Of a stretch of DNA of 64,000 bases, positions 11,809 to 21,009 are shown one piece after another; within the stretch, counting starts at the first letter, position 1, and each line of letters begins with the position of its first letter. Below the pieces are notes generated by a model, which saw only the letters and a list, made by a program, of their open reading frames with translations, had not been told where the DNA came from and did not search any database. The position numbers and the translations under genes were made by a program. Location of the stretch: assembly GCF_004341365.1 (NCBI RefSeq), contig NZ_SLXH01000011.1:52509-116508 (forward strand), in the 5' to 3' direction. The DNA comes from Simplicispira metamorpha. GTDB taxonomy: Bacteria > Pseudomonadota > Gammaproteobacteria > Burkholderiales > Burkholderiaceae_C.

Positions 11809-14262
11809 ATGCCCCCCGTTTTTTCCTCTCTGCTGCCCCGCCTGCACGCTGCCCGCCAGCGCCTGGCGCCGCTGCGGCGCTGGCGCCCCACGCGCCGCAT
11901 GGTGCTGTGGGCGCTGGCCACGCCGCCTGCGCTGTTGTTGCTGTACACGCTGGTCTTGATTCCGTTCACGCCCGCCATCAGCGACATCCGCAAGGCCAAG
12001 ACCGAGCAGCCCGCGCAGGTGCTTTCCAGCGACGGCAAACTGCTGGCGCAGTACCAGTGGGCGCACCGCGAATGGGTGCCCCTGGGCCGCATGGCGCCCC
12101 CCGTCAGCGCGGCGCTGATCGCCACCGAAGACCACCGCTTCTACCAACATTGGGGCATGGACTGGCGGCGCACGGCTGGCGCCGCGCTGGCCACTTTCGG
12201 CGGCGAGCGCCAGGGCGGCTCCACGCTCACGCAGCAGCTGGCACGCAACCTGTTCCCCGAAGAAATTGGCCGTGCGCCCACGCTCACGCGCAAGCTCAAA
12301 GAGGCCATCACCGCCTTCAAGATCGAGCTGCTCTACACCAAAGACGAGATTCTGGAGACGTACCTGAACACGGTGCCGTTTCTCTACAACGCCCACGGCA
12401 TCGAGATGGCGGCGCGCACGTATTTCGACACCTCCGCCGACAAGCTCACGGTGCTGCAAAGCGCCACGCTGATCGGCATGCTCAAGGGCACCAGCTACTA
12501 CAACCCGGTGCTCAACCCCGAGCGCGCGCTGCAACGGCGCAACACGGTGCTGGCGCAGATGGTCAAGCGCGGCAAATTGGCGCCTGAGCAGTTTGAAGCC
12601 CTGAAAAAACGCCCGCTGCGCATCAACTTCGAGCGCCAGGCCGAGCCCCAGGGCCCGGCACCGCACTTTGCCCAGCAGCTGCGCAAATGGCTGATCGCCT
12701 GGGCCGATGACCAGGGCTACAACCTCTATGCCGATGGGCTGGTGGTACACACCACCATTGATTCGCGCCTGCAAGCCTGGGCCAATCAGGCGGTGGCGCG
12801 CCAGGGGCGCCAGTTGCAAAACGTGGCCGATGCGGCCTGGTCGCAGCGCGGTGCTTGGGGCACGGGCAACGCGCTGGTGCAAACGCTGGTGCGCGAGTCG
12901 CCCGAGTACCGCACCGCCGTGGCCAAAGGCCAGACGCCCGAGGAGGCGGCCAAAGCGCTGTGGGCAGATGCCGCCTTCATGCGCGCACTGCGCCAGAACA
13001 AGACGCGCGTGCAGGCCGGCTTTGTGGCGCTGGAGCCTGCCACGGGCCAGATCCGCGCCTGGGTGGGCAGCCGCGATTTTGCGCAGGATGCTTTCGACCA
13101 CGTACAGCAGGCGCGCCGCCAGCCGGGCTCGACCTTCAAGCCGTTTGTCTATGGCGCTGCCTTTGCCCAGGGCTGGAAACCCACCGACACGCTGGTAGAT
13201 GAGGCCGTGGAAATCAACCTCCCCGGTGGCGAAGTCTGGCGCCCCAGCGACGCCAGCGCGCCCACGGGCCGCGCCATGGGGCTGCGCGAGGCGCTGGTGT
13301 ATTCCAAAAACACCATCACCGCCCAGTTGGTGCAAAAGGTGGGCGTGGGCGAAGTGGCGCAACTGGCCCGTGCTATGGGCGTGCGCGACAGCAAGCTGGA
13401 CATAGTGCCCTCGCTGGCGCTGGGCACCAGCCCGGTCACGCTCAAAGAGATGGTGTCGGCCTACGGCACCATTGCCAACGCGGGCGCTTACCGGCCCCCG
13501 GTGTGGGTGACCCGCATTGAAGACCGCCAGGGCAGGGTGTTGCAAGAGTTTGCCCCCGTGGCCGCGCAGCAGGTGCTGCCGGTGCAGGCGGCGCAAACCC
13601 TGCGCGATGCCCTGCGCGGTGTGGTGGACCAGGGCACGGGCCGGGGCATCCGCACGCGATTTGGCATCCGCGCCGATGTGGCGGGCAAAACCGGCACCAC
13701 GCAGGACAACGCCGATGGCTGGTTCATCCTCATGCACCCGCAGCTGGTGGGCGGGGCGTGGGTGGGCTTCAACGACAGCCGCATCACGCTGCGCAGCGAC
13801 CACTGGGGGCAGGGGGCGCAGAGCGCGTTGCCCATCGTGGGTGATTTTTTCCAGCAGGCGCTGCGCAGCAAGGCGCTGGACGCGCGCGTGCGTTTTGTGG
13901 ATGCGCAAGAGCGCGATTTCTTTGGCCCGCTGCGCGAACGTCTGCGCGGCTGGTGGCAGGCGCTGCTGGCGCTGGTTCCCGCGCCATCCGCACCGCCGCC
14001 ACCGCGCCCGGTGCCCGCACCGTTGCCCGTGCCGCCAGAGTTGCCATTGCCGTCGCCCCCGGAGGTGCCGCCCCAGCCCCCGGCAGAAATCACCGAGTCA
14101 GCCGAGCTGCTGCCCCTGCCCAGCAGCACGCCATCGGCAGCGCCGGTGTTGCCCGGCGTGGTGGTGCCAGCGCAGGATTGGCCTCGGCCCGCAGTGCGCC
14201 CCGGTGTGGTGGTGGCGCCCGAGGACTGGCAAGGCCCTGCCGATCGCTCGCCATCGCCGTAG
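11809..14262 (+). CDS. Class A penicillin-binding protein (PBP1 family)
   Basis: An 817-residue bifunctional peptidoglycan synthase. After a short cytoplasmic N-terminus it has one membrane anchor (about residues 30-52). The glycosyltransferase domain carries EDHRFYQHWG with the catalytic Glu, GGSTLTQQLARNL and KIELLYTKDEILE. The transpeptidase domain has the active-site SxxK in PGSTFKPF (about residue 443), SKNT and KTGTT (about 627). The last 100 residues are a Pro/Ala-rich tail with two near-identical blocks (PGVVVPAQDW and PGVVVAPEDW). ATG 11809 follows a TGGAG ribosome site. It builds and cross-links the cell wall; whether it answers to LpoA or LpoB types cannot be said. Confidence 0.93.
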   Translation: MPPVFSSLLPRLHAARQRLAPLRRWRPTRRMVLWALATPPALLLLYTLVLIPFTPAISDIRKAKTEQPAQVLSSDGKLLAQYQWAHREWVPLGRMAPPVSAALIATEDHRFYQHWGMDWRRTAGAALATFGGERQGGSTLTQQLARNLFPEEIGRAPTLTRKLKEAITAFKIELLYTKDEILETYLNTVPFLYNAHGIEMAARTYFDTSADKLTVLQSATLIGMLKGTSYYNPVLNPERALQRRNTVLAQMVKRGKLAPEQFEALKKRPLRINFERQAEPQGPAPHFAQQLRKWLIAWADDQGYNLYADGLVVHTTIDSRLQAWANQAVARQGRQLQNVADAAWSQRGAWGTGNALVQTLVRESPEYRTAVAKGQTPEEAAKALWADAAFMRALRQNKTRVQAGFVALEPATGQIRAWVGSRDFAQDAFDHVQQARRQPGSTFKPFVYGAAFAQGWKPTDTLVDEAVEINLPGGEVWRPSDASAPTGRAMGLREALVYSKNTITAQLVQKVGVGEVAQLARAMGVRDSKLDIVPSLALGTSPVTLKEMVSAYGTIANAGAYRPPVWVTRIEDRQGRVLQEFAPVAAQQVLPVQAAQTLRDALRGVVDQGTGRGIRTRFGIRADVAGKTGTTQDNADGWFILMHPQLVGGAWVGFNDSRITLRSDHWGQGAQSALPIVGDFFQQALRSKALDARVRFVDAQERDFFGPLRERLRGWWQALLALVPAPSAPPPPRPVPAPLPVPPELPLPSPPEVPPQPPAEITESAELLPLPSSTPSAAPVLPGVVVPAQDWPRPAVRPGVVVAPEDWQGPADRSPSP

Positions 14263-14270
14263 CCGGTGCG

Positions 14271-14287
14271 GCCCCTGTCGCAGGGGC
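14271..14287. terminator. Hairpin between convergent genes
   Basis: GCCCCTG-TCG-CAGGGGC lies between the penicillin-binding protein gene (ends 14262) and the convergent Cache-CheW gene (ends 14305). It has no T run on either side, so it is at best a weak terminator. Confidence 0.4.
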
Positions 14288-14304
14288 TGTGGTGCGGTCG
14301 GTGC

Positions 14305-16902
14305 TTACGCGGCCAGCCGGTGGGCTGGCGTGGTGTCGGCTACGCCAGCGGCGGCATCGTCCGGTAGCGCGCGGGCGGCTGCCTCTGCGGGGCGGCGCAG
14401 TATGGACATGAGTTTTTCCACATCCAGGCACTGCACCAGCACCTGGCCCTGGTTGGCTTTGATCAGGCGGTGAACCAGCTGGCCGCTGTAGTGCCCCAGC
14501 GCCGGAGCCTGCATGATGCGGTGGCTGGCAAAGGTGGTCACGCCGTGCAGCTCGTTGACCAGCAGGCCGATGCGCCGCCCGTCGTGTTCCAGCACGATGA
14601 CCTGGCTGTGGGGCGTGATCTGCGAGGGCGTGCCGCGCAGCAGGTGGCCCAGATCAAACACCCAGACATAGCCGGTGATGTTGCCCTGCGCCTTGCGCGC
14701 CAGGGCACCCACGCAGTAGGGCAGCCGCCCCGCCGATACGGTGGCGATGGCGCTGGCGGGCAGGGCCTCCAGAACGCCCTGGGTGTCCAGCGCAAACAGC
14801 CCGGTATCGACGAAAAAGGTGGCCATTTCCTGGCTGTCGGTGGCGGGGGGATCTGATACCAACACCGTGCGCTGGCGGTGTGCGGCATCCATGGCGCTGC
14901 TTTGCACGGCGCCGAACGATTCAAACGACAGCGCCAGCACGTCGTGGCGGTAGCCGTCACTGACCTTGAATTCACGGTAGCCGTTGGACGCCGAGCAGCC
15001 CACGATGCAGTAGTGCGCGTCGTGCACCATGGCACGCGCCAGGCTGGCGCCTGCGGACAGGGCCTGCATATCGGCGGCCAGATCCAAGTGCTGGCCCACG
15101 GGGCGGGCGGGATCGGTGCTGGCCAGAATCTCTCCGTGGCGGTCAACAAACACCGCCACCGTGTTCGGTTTGCCTGCCACGGCGCCATGCAGCATGGCGG
15201 CAAATTCTCCGCTGGCATTGAACACCACACCGATGCCCCCCAGCACGCTGCCATCGTTGTCGGGGGCGCGGATGGCGGCGTGGTACACGCAGGTGCTCTT
15301 GCCATCGTCTAGCGGCGAAGGGCCCCAGGGCGTGACGTGGTAGGACTGCGTGCTGGGCAGGGCGAGCACGGCGGCCAGCGTGGCTGGCTCCACCCAGGTG
15401 CCCAGTACGCTGCTGCCGTCCTGGCAGGTGGGGCGGCTGGCGGCCACGATGCAGCCCTGGCGGTCATACACCACTAGGCGGGTGTACACGGTGTAGAGGC
15501 CGTTGATGTGCTCCAGCATCTGGCAGGCTGCGGCAGCGCTTTGCGCGCCATCGGCCAGCAGGGTGCGCAGGACGCTGGCCTGGGCCCACCAGCGGCAGTC
15601 GTTGGCGCGCTCGTACAGGTTGCGGTCGAGCAAGTCCACCAGCAGCTGGGTCAGAAACTCGCTGTCGCGCATGCTGGAGCTGAGCACCGTGTCGTACAAA
15701 TCGCGGATGGATTGGTCAAACACCTCGTTGGTGCGCGCGCCTGTCTCCCCAATCTGCTCCAGCACCGCCTTGAGCTTTTGCGCCCCGCCCGATGGCCCGG
15801 CGCTCATGACCTGGCCGTTCCAGACCACGCGGCGGATGGTGTCTGCCGCGCGGACGATGTCGTACAGCGGCGGGCAAAAGCGGTGGGCATGCGCCAGCAG
15901 GCCCTGGGCAATGGCGGGTTCGAGCTGGTCGATGGCGCGGTTGGCCTGGGCCAGAAATGCCAGCTCTATCGGCACCATGACCTGACCGCGCCAGCCGGGC
16001 GGGCCGGGGTAGTCCTGGTAGCCCTGCGCCACCACGGTTTGCGTCAAATAGGTGCGTCCGCCGTGCAGCAGCAGGGGCGATGCACCATGTTGGTTCACTG
16101 GCACCCGCGCACCCACGGCCACCCACAGCGGATCGGCGCTGGCAATGACGCGGTTGTCCGCATCCAGCAGCAGGGCGATGTTGCGCTGGTCTTCGTTTTG
16201 CCGGGAGTGGAAGATGCCTTGCATCTCCTCCTGAAAGGCAAAACTCAGGCACAGCACGCCCACGGGCTCGCCGGTGCGCGGGTGCAGCATGCGGTGCGAA
16301 TAGATGAGGGCATGGGGCTTGCCCGGGCGCAGGTCGGTGGCGCGGAACGTCTCCACGTAGCCCTGGCTTTGCAGTGTTTGCGCCAGCAGGGGGTCGCGGC
16401 TGCCCTCTACGGGGGAGTTTTCGTCGATTTGCGCCAGCACGTTGCCCTGCAAATCCAGCAGCAGGATGTCGTCATAGACGGTGTATTTGCTGCGGTATTC
16501 GCGCAGGCGCGCCAGCACCGGGCGGGCGTTGTCGGTGCCCGCCACAAAGCGGCACAGCTCCTGGTCGGTGGCCAGAAAGCCTACATCGGCGGTGCGCTCG
16601 TAGAGGTTGCGCACCACGATGTCGATCACATGGCGGGCGTGGGTGCCGATTTCCGCCATCACCTTGCCCATTGATTCCTGCACCAAAGAGGTGACCAGAT
16701 CGCCCTCCAGCCGTTGAAAGCCTTCGCGCGTGGCCGCCACCATGGGCAGGATGCTGTGCGCTTCCTGCGGGCAATTCATCTTGGCAGATGCCTCAATCAG
16801 GCGCCACATCAGGTTCAACTCGCGCAGCGCACCCTCACAGCGCGCCACATTGCGCATGAAAGGCATGAGGGTATCGGTGTGGGCTAGGGCATTCGATGGC
16901 AT
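14305..16902 (-). CDS. Soluble Cache-domain protein with C-terminal CheW domain
   Basis: An 865-residue protein with no signal peptide or membrane helix. The N-terminal 70 residues are helical. Two related sensor segments follow: VRNLYERTADVGFLATDQELCRF leading into a Cache-like region with YDDILLLDLQGNVLAQIDE (about 130-330), and VDLLDRNLYERANDCRWWAQ leading into YTRLVVYDRQGCIVAAS (about 410-640). The C-terminal 140 residues are CheW-like (FFVDTGLFALD, VIVLEHDGRRIGLLVNELHGV). CheW domains couple receptors to the kinase CheA, so this probably feeds an internal or imported small-molecule signal to a chemotaxis array; that role is inference. The start at 16902 gives MPSNALAH; 38 further in-frame codons upstream look like untranslated sequence. 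Confidence 0.8.
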   Translation of the reverse strand: MPSNALAHTDTLMPFMRNVARCEGALRELNLMWRLIEASAKMNCPQEAHSILPMVAATREGFQRLEGDLVTSLVQESMGKVMAEIGTHARHVIDIVVRNLYERTADVGFLATDQELCRFVAGTDNARPVLARLREYRSKYTVYDDILLLDLQGNVLAQIDENSPVEGSRDPLLAQTLQSQGYVETFRATDLRPGKPHALIYSHRMLHPRTGEPVGVLCLSFAFQEEMQGIFHSRQNEDQRNIALLLDADNRVIASADPLWVAVGARVPVNQHGASPLLLHGGRTYLTQTVVAQGYQDYPGPPGWRGQVMVPIELAFLAQANRAIDQLEPAIAQGLLAHAHRFCPPLYDIVRAADTIRRVVWNGQVMSAGPSGGAQKLKAVLEQIGETGARTNEVFDQSIRDLYDTVLSSSMRDSEFLTQLLVDLLDRNLYERANDCRWWAQASVLRTLLADGAQSAAAACQMLEHINGLYTVYTRLVVYDRQGCIVAASRPTCQDGSSVLGTWVEPATLAAVLALPSTQSYHVTPWGPSPLDDGKSTCVYHAAIRAPDNDGSVLGGIGVVFNASGEFAAMLHGAVAGKPNTVAVFVDRHGEILASTDPARPVGQHLDLAADMQALSAGASLARAMVHDAHYCIVGCSASNGYREFKVSDGYRHDVLALSFESFGAVQSSAMDAAHRQRTVLVSDPPATDSQEMATFFVDTGLFALDTQGVLEALPASAIATVSAGRLPYCVGALARKAQGNITGYVWVFDLGHLLRGTPSQITPHSQVIVLEHDGRRIGLLVNELHGVTTFASHRIMQAPALGHYSGQLVHRLIKANQGQVLVQCLDVEKLMSILRRPAEAAARALPDDAAAGVADTTPAHRLAA

Positions 16903-17040
16903 GGACGGCTTTCTTGGTAAAGCGCGCAGGCTGGCTTGCGCACACTGCTGCAATGCAAGAGCCGCGCCAGCCCTTGGTGCGGCCTGCCGGCGCAAGCCAT
17001 CGCAGCCATGTCTCAAGAAAAAAGGGGATTAGCCGTTACC

Positions 17041-17074
17041 AAGCGGGCGCTGGCAGCTCCTTTTTTAATAGCTT
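17041..17074 (-). repeat. Dispersed repeat copy 5 (diverged, intergenic)
   Basis: The plus strand reads GGGCGCTGGCAGCTCCTTTT then TTAATAGC, a diverged reverse-oriented core close to the copy at 4401. Confidence 0.5.
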
Positions 17075-17167
17075 AAGTGGCCACCAAAGAGACTTTGAAA
17101 GTAACTTACATTGTTTTTAAAAAATTAAAAAAACAGATGAGAAACGTCAACAAGAAGGGGGGGTTGG

Positions 17168-17186
17168 CCGGGCAAAGTGTGCCCGG
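17168..17186 (-). terminator. Hairpin just after the Nudix gene
   Basis: CCGGGCA and TGCCCGG pair perfectly over 7 bp with a 5-base loop, 11 bases beyond the Nudix stop codon. There is no T run after it on the minus strand, so termination is only a suggestion. Confidence 0.4.
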
Positions 17187-17196
17187 TGCCTATTCA

Positions 17197-17745
17197 TTAG
17201 GCAATATCAATGCAATGGATGCCAAACGCACCATTGCGGCGGTCTGAAAAATAGCGCTCCAGCGTTTCCTTGACGGTGCGAAAAGCCAGTTCGTCCCAAG
17301 GAATTTCTTCTTCTGCAAACAGGCGTGCCTCCAGCGTTTCAAAGCCAGGGTTGAATTGGTCGCTGAGCAGCGTGGCGCGGTAAAAAAGATGCACCTGGCC
17401 CACGCGCGGCACGTTCAGCAGGCTGAACAACGGCCCCATCTCGAACTGCGCGCCGGCTTCCTCATCGGTTTCACGGGCAGCGCCCTGGGCGGTGGTTTCA
17501 TCCAGCTCCATGAAACCTGCGGGCAGCGTCCACTTGCCCCAGCGCGGCTCGATGTTGCGCTTGCACAGCAGCACCCGATCGCCCAGCACAGGCACGGTGC
17601 CCACCACGTTGAGCGGATTTTCGTAATGCACGGTGCGGCACGCCGGACAGACGGCGCGCTGGCGGGTGTCGCCATCGTCGGGCAGGCGGTACACCACGGC
17701 GCTGCCACAGGCGCGGCAGTGTTGGATCGGGCTGCGGTAAGTCAT
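17197..17745 (-). CDS. Nudix hydrolase with N-terminal zinc ribbon
   Basis: A 182-residue protein. The N-terminus holds a zinc ribbon (CRACG and CPACR, about residues 9-35), followed by a Nudix fold with the box GFMELDETTAQGAARETDEEAG (split here only for description: G, then E seven later, then RETDEEAG). Such proteins cleave nucleoside diphosphates linked to another group; zinc-ribbon members include NADH pyrophosphatase relatives, though this one lacks the SQPWPFP motif of NudC. ATG 17745 is preferred; an upstream TTG at 17763 would add six residues. It diverges from pgeF. Confidence 0.85.
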   Translation of the reverse strand: MTYRSPIQHCRACGSAVVYRLPDDGDTRQRAVCPACRTVHYENPLNVVGTVPVLGDRVLLCKRNIEPRWGKWTLPAGFMELDETTAQGAARETDEEAGAQFEMGPLFSLLNVPRVGQVHLFYRATLLSDQFNPGFETLEARLFAEEEIPWDELAFRTVKETLERYFSDRRNGAFGIHCIDIA

Positions 17746-17788
17746 GCAGTAATTTTGGGTCAAATAAGGCTTCAGGGCACGCGGGGCA

Positions 17789-17817
17789 TGCGCTATCAGC
17801 TATTAAAAAAGAAGCGA
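17789..17817 (-). repeat. Dispersed repeat copy 6 (intergenic)
   Basis: The plus strand TGCGCTATCAGCTATTAAAA at 17789-17808 matches the reverse core 16/20. It lies between the divergent Nudix and pgeF genes. Confidence 0.65.
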
Positions 17818-18006
17818 AAATAGAGCCAAAGGCACACCGCACAGCCCCTGTGGGCCAGCCAGTGCTGCGTGCGGGGGCCTGCGGTATTTTCAGTGGCGCC
17901 AGAGCGAAGCTGGCAGTGTGCCATGGCCGATACACTGGCGCTGCACCTTTGGCCACCCGGGCCGATGGGGCGCCTGGCCCCATTTTGTTTCTTTGCCGAT
18001 ACCACC

Positions 18007-18897
18007 ATGCAGCACACCAATTTGCCCGCAGCGCAGGCCCCCCACGCCGACTGGCTGCGCCCGCAGTGGCCCGCCCCGGCCCATGTCCATGCACTGTGTA
18101 CCACGCGCGCAGGCGGTGTCAGTGCCGCCCCCTACAACAGCCTCAACCTGGGCGACCACGTGGGCGATGCCCCCGCAGCCGTGCAAGCCAACCGGGCAGT
18201 GCTGCAAGCGGCGCTGGCCCACACCACGCCCGGTGCCCAGGCCGTATTTTTGCAACAGGTGCATGGCACGCAGGTGGCGCAGTTGCGCGCCGATCTGCCC
18301 GACGGCACCTGCGCCGATGCCTGCACCAGCGCCCGTGCGGGGCAGGTCTGCACCATCATGGTGGCCGATTGCCTGCCCGTGCTGCTCACCGACCGCCAGG
18401 GCCGCGCCGTGGCCGCAGCCCACGTGGGCTGGCGGGGATTGGCCGGCACCGGAGGGGAGGGCGTGCTGGAATCGGTTTTCAAGGATTTTTCGGCTCTGGC
18501 CCTTGCCGGGTGGGCGCAAGCAGCTATCAAAAAAGAAGCGGATCAGCCCACAGCCGTGGATACTGCCAGCATCGCCGCCGACACCCTGGCCTGGCTGGGG
18601 CCGTGCATTGGGCCGCAGGCGTTTGAGGTGGGCTCCGAAGTACGCGCCGCGTTTTGTGACCACGACAACGCGGCGGCGCAGCATTTTCAGGCGCGGGGCG
18701 CGGGCAAATACAACGCCGATCTGGCCGGGCTGGCACGCCAGCGTCTGCACGCCCTGGGCATCACACAGGTGTATGGCAACGACAGCAGTGCGCCCTGGTG
18801 TACGGTGGGCAACGCGTCACGGTTCTTTTCGCACCGGCGCGACGGCGCCACCCTGGGCGCCAGCGGGCGCATGGCTGCCTGCATCTGGCTGGGCTGA
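18007..18897 (+). CDS. pgeF: Multicopper-oxidase-fold purine nucleosidase PgeF (YfiH family)
   Basis: A 296-residue protein of the YfiH/DUF152 family, known as a peptidoglycan editing factor and, in relatives, as a purine nucleoside phosphorylase or deaminase. Family marks include TTRAGGVSAAPYNSLNLG (about 38-55), FLQQVHGT (about 82) with its metal-ligand His, VADCLPVLL with the metal Cys, AAAHVGWRGL, and GPCIGPQAFEVG. Residues around 170-178 (AQAAIKKEA) come from an embedded dispersed-repeat copy and sit where the family has a variable loop. ATG 18007 gives the usual N-terminus. Its last 81 bases overlap a gene on the other strand. Confidence 0.88.
   Translation: MQHTNLPAAQAPHADWLRPQWPAPAHVHALCTTRAGGVSAAPYNSLNLGDHVGDAPAAVQANRAVLQAALAHTTPGAQAVFLQQVHGTQVAQLRADLPDGTCADACTSARAGQVCTIMVADCLPVLLTDRQGRAVAAAHVGWRGLAGTGGEGVLESVFKDFSALALAGWAQAAIKKEADQPTAVDTASIAADTLAWLGPCIGPQAFEVGSEVRAAFCDHDNAAAQHFQARGAGKYNADLAGLARQRLHALGITQVYGNDSSAPWCTVGNASRFFSHRRDGATLGASGRMAACIWLG
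18513..18540 (-). repeat. Dispersed repeat copy 7 (inside pgeF)
   Basis: The core at 18513-18532 matches 19/20 in reverse orientation. It is read through as AQAAIKKEA, the same frame as in ligA and dapE. Confidence 0.85.
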
Positions 18898-19140
18898 GGG
18901 CGATGAAGGCTCTGGTAGCGCGGCTGCGGCTTCTGCTTCCGCGCGCTCGGCCATGGCACGGGCGTGGATGGCGCGCTTGCGGGCCGGTGTACCCATGATG
19001 TACACCACGATGGACAACGGCAGCAGCCCATACAGCACAAACGTAACAATTGCCCCGAGCACTGAGCCGGTGCTGCTCGTAGCCTCTGCCACAGACATCA
19101 TGATGGTGACATAAAGCCAAGCGATAACGACCAGGTACAT
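18817..19140 (-). CDS. Small membrane protein, unknown function
   Basis: A 107-residue protein with two hydrophobic segments (about 4-22, and 26-47, LGAIVTFVLYGLLPLSIVVYIMG), then a positively charged stretch and an Ala/Glu/Pro-rich tail. I do not recognise a family. Support for it being real is the clear two-helix membrane pattern with positive residues just after helix 2. Its 3' end overlaps the end of pgeF by 81 bases on the opposite strand, so the tail sequence is constrained by two genes. It diverges from phaC. Confidence 0.6.
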   Translation of the reverse strand: MYLVVIAWLYVTIMMSVAEATSSTGSVLGAIVTFVLYGLLPLSIVVYIMGTPARKRAIHARAMAERAEAEAAAALPEPSSPSAQPDAGSHAPAGAQGGAVAPVRKEP

Positions 19141-19255
19141 CAGCGTTCCAAGTAAGTAAAAGAGGGGGATTGGGGCGTTACCATAGCTGTGCGGTCAGCA
19201 ACCATCGGGGCGAAAGTCGCTACGGGTGAGCCAGCCGCAATTCTCAGGAGGCAAC

Positions 19256-20968
19256 ATGGATTCTGAATCACCCTGGGCACAGAACGCCCAGCAATTTCAG
19301 CAGATTTTTGGAGACAAGATTTCGCAGGTCTTGCAATCCTTGCAGCAAATGGGGGCAGGCGGTGCAGGAGCCCCTGGCGCCGCAGCAGCACCCTTGCAAA
19401 TACCCGCCGAGAAGCTGCAACAAGTGCAGCAACAGTACCTTGAAGAGGCCAAAGCGCTGTGGAACCAGAGCCTGCAAGCCTCTACCCTGGCGGCCTCTGA
19501 CAAACGCTTCAGTGGCGACGGCTGGCAGAGCAACCCGGTTGCGGCCTTTTCGGCGGCCACGTATTTGCTCAACGCCCGCACGCTGATGGAGCTGGCCGAG
19601 TCGGTGCAAGCCGATGAAAAAACCCGCAACCGCGTGCGTTTTGGTGTCGAGCAATGGCTGGCGGCCATGGCGCCCAGCAATTACCTGGCCTTCAATGCCG
19701 AGGCACAGAAAAAAGCCATCGAAACCAAAGGTGAGAGCATTGCCAAAGGCTTGAAAAACCTGGTGAACGACCTGCGCCAGGGCCATGTCTCCATGACCGA
19801 CGAGAGTTTGTTCGAGGTGGGCCGCAACGTCGCCACCACCGAAGGCGCCGTGGTTTTTGAAAACGACATCTTCCAGCTCATCGAGTACAAGCCCCTGACG
19901 GGCAAAGTCTATGAGCGGCCTTTCCTGCTGGTGCCACCGTGCATCAACAAGTTCTACATCCTGGACTTGCAGCCCGAGAACTCGCTGGTGCGCTATGCCG
20001 TGGCACAAGGCCACCGCACCTTTGTGGTGAGCTGGCGCAACCCCGATGCCGAAATGGCCCAGAAAACCTGGGACGACTACGTCGAAGACGGCGTGATCGA
20101 AGCCATCAGTGTGGTGCAGCAAGTCACCGGCGCCGAGCAGGTCAATGCGCTGGGCTTTTGCGTGGGCGGCACCTTGCTCAGCAATGCCCTGGCCGTGCTG
20201 GCCGCGCGCGGGCGTGAGCCAGTGGCCAGCGCCACCTTCCTGACGTCGCTGCTGGACTTCACCGACACTGGCATTCTGGATGTGTTCATTGACGAAACGT
20301 CGGTCAAGTTCCGCGAGATGCAAATGGGCAAGGGCGGTCTGCTCAAAGGCCAGGAGCTGGCGTCCACCTTCAGTTTTCTGCGGCCCAATGACCTGGTATG
20401 GAACTACGTGGTGGGCAACTACCTCAAGGGCGAAACCCCGCCGCCGTTTGACCTGCTGTACTGGAACAGCGACAGCACCAACCTGCCCGGGCCGTTCTAT
20501 GCCTGGTACCTGCGCAACATGTACCTGGAAAACAACCTCATCCAGCCGGGCAAGCTGACCGTCTGCGGTGAAAAAATCGACCTCGGGCTGATCGATATTC
20601 CGGTGTACATCTACGGCTCGCGCGAAGACCACATCGTGCCCATCAACGGCGCTTACGCCAGCACCCAGGTGCTGCCCGGTGAGAAACGCTTTGTCATGGG
20701 CGCATCGGGCCACATTGCTGGCGTCATCAACCCACCGGCCAAAAACAAGCGCAGCCACTGGACGCGCGAGGACGGTGAACTGCCCGACACGCTGGAGGCC
20801 TGGCTGGAAGGCGCCCAAGAGCACAAAGGCAGCTGGTGGACGGACTGGAGCAACTGGCTGCAAGCCCACGCTGGCAAGCAAATTGCTGCACCCAAAACCT
20901 ACGGCAAAGGTGTCAAGTTCAAAGCCATTGAGCCTGCCCCTGGCCGCTACGTGAAACAAAAAGCCTGA
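19256..20968 (+). CDS. phaC: Class I poly(3-hydroxyalkanoate) synthase
   Basis: A 570-residue PHA synthase that polymerises (R)-3-hydroxyacyl-CoA on granules. The lipase-like box is GFCVGGT (nucleophile Cys, about residue 304), with the catalytic Asp in [11 protein letters not shown] and His in [11 protein letters not shown]. The N-terminus is Gln-rich (about 7-80), as in class I enzymes. The start at 19256 is placed by the strong AGGAGG ribosome site just upstream; the codons before it are not conserved. It opens the phaC-phaA-EAL-phaB cluster, about 40 bases before phaA. Confidence 0.96.
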   Translation: MDSESPWAQNAQQFQQIFGDKISQVLQSLQQMGAGGAGAPGAAAAPLQIPAEKLQQVQQQYLEEAKALWNQSLQASTLAASDKRFSGDGWQSNPVAAFSAATYLLNARTLMELAESVQADEKTRNRVRFGVEQWLAAMAPSNYLAFNAEAQKKAIETKGESIAKGLKNLVNDLRQGHVSMTDESLFEVGRNVATTEGAVVFENDIFQLIEYKPLTGKVYERPFLLVPPCINKFYILDLQPENSLVRYAVAQGHRTFVVSWRNPDAEMAQKTWDDYVEDGVIEAISVVQQVTGAEQVNALGFCVGGTLLSNALAVLAARGREPVASATFLTSLLDFTDTGILDVFIDETSVKFREMQMGKGGLLKGQELASTFSFLRPNDLVWNYVVGNYLKGETPPPFDLLYWNSDSTNLPGPFYAWYLRNMYLENNLIQPGKLTVCGEKIDLGLIDIPVYIYGSREDHIVPINGAYASTQVLPGEKRFVMGASGHIAGVINPPAKNKRSHWTREDGELPDTLEAWLEGAQEHKGSWWTDWSNWLQAHAGKQIAAPKTYGKGVKFKAIEPAPGRYVKQKA

Positions 20969-21009
20969 GCCCGTACTTTTCTTCAATTTTCGACAACAAG
21001 GATCGCACC

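Larger units (their letters stand above)
16903..17196. other. Regulatory gap upstream of the Cache-CheW gene
   Basis: No gene. It holds a dispersed-repeat copy (17041-17074), an unusually AT-rich stretch at 17090-17145 that is the likely promoter region, and a hairpin CCGGGCA / TGCCCGG (17168-17186) just after the Nudix gene stop. Confidence 0.5.
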
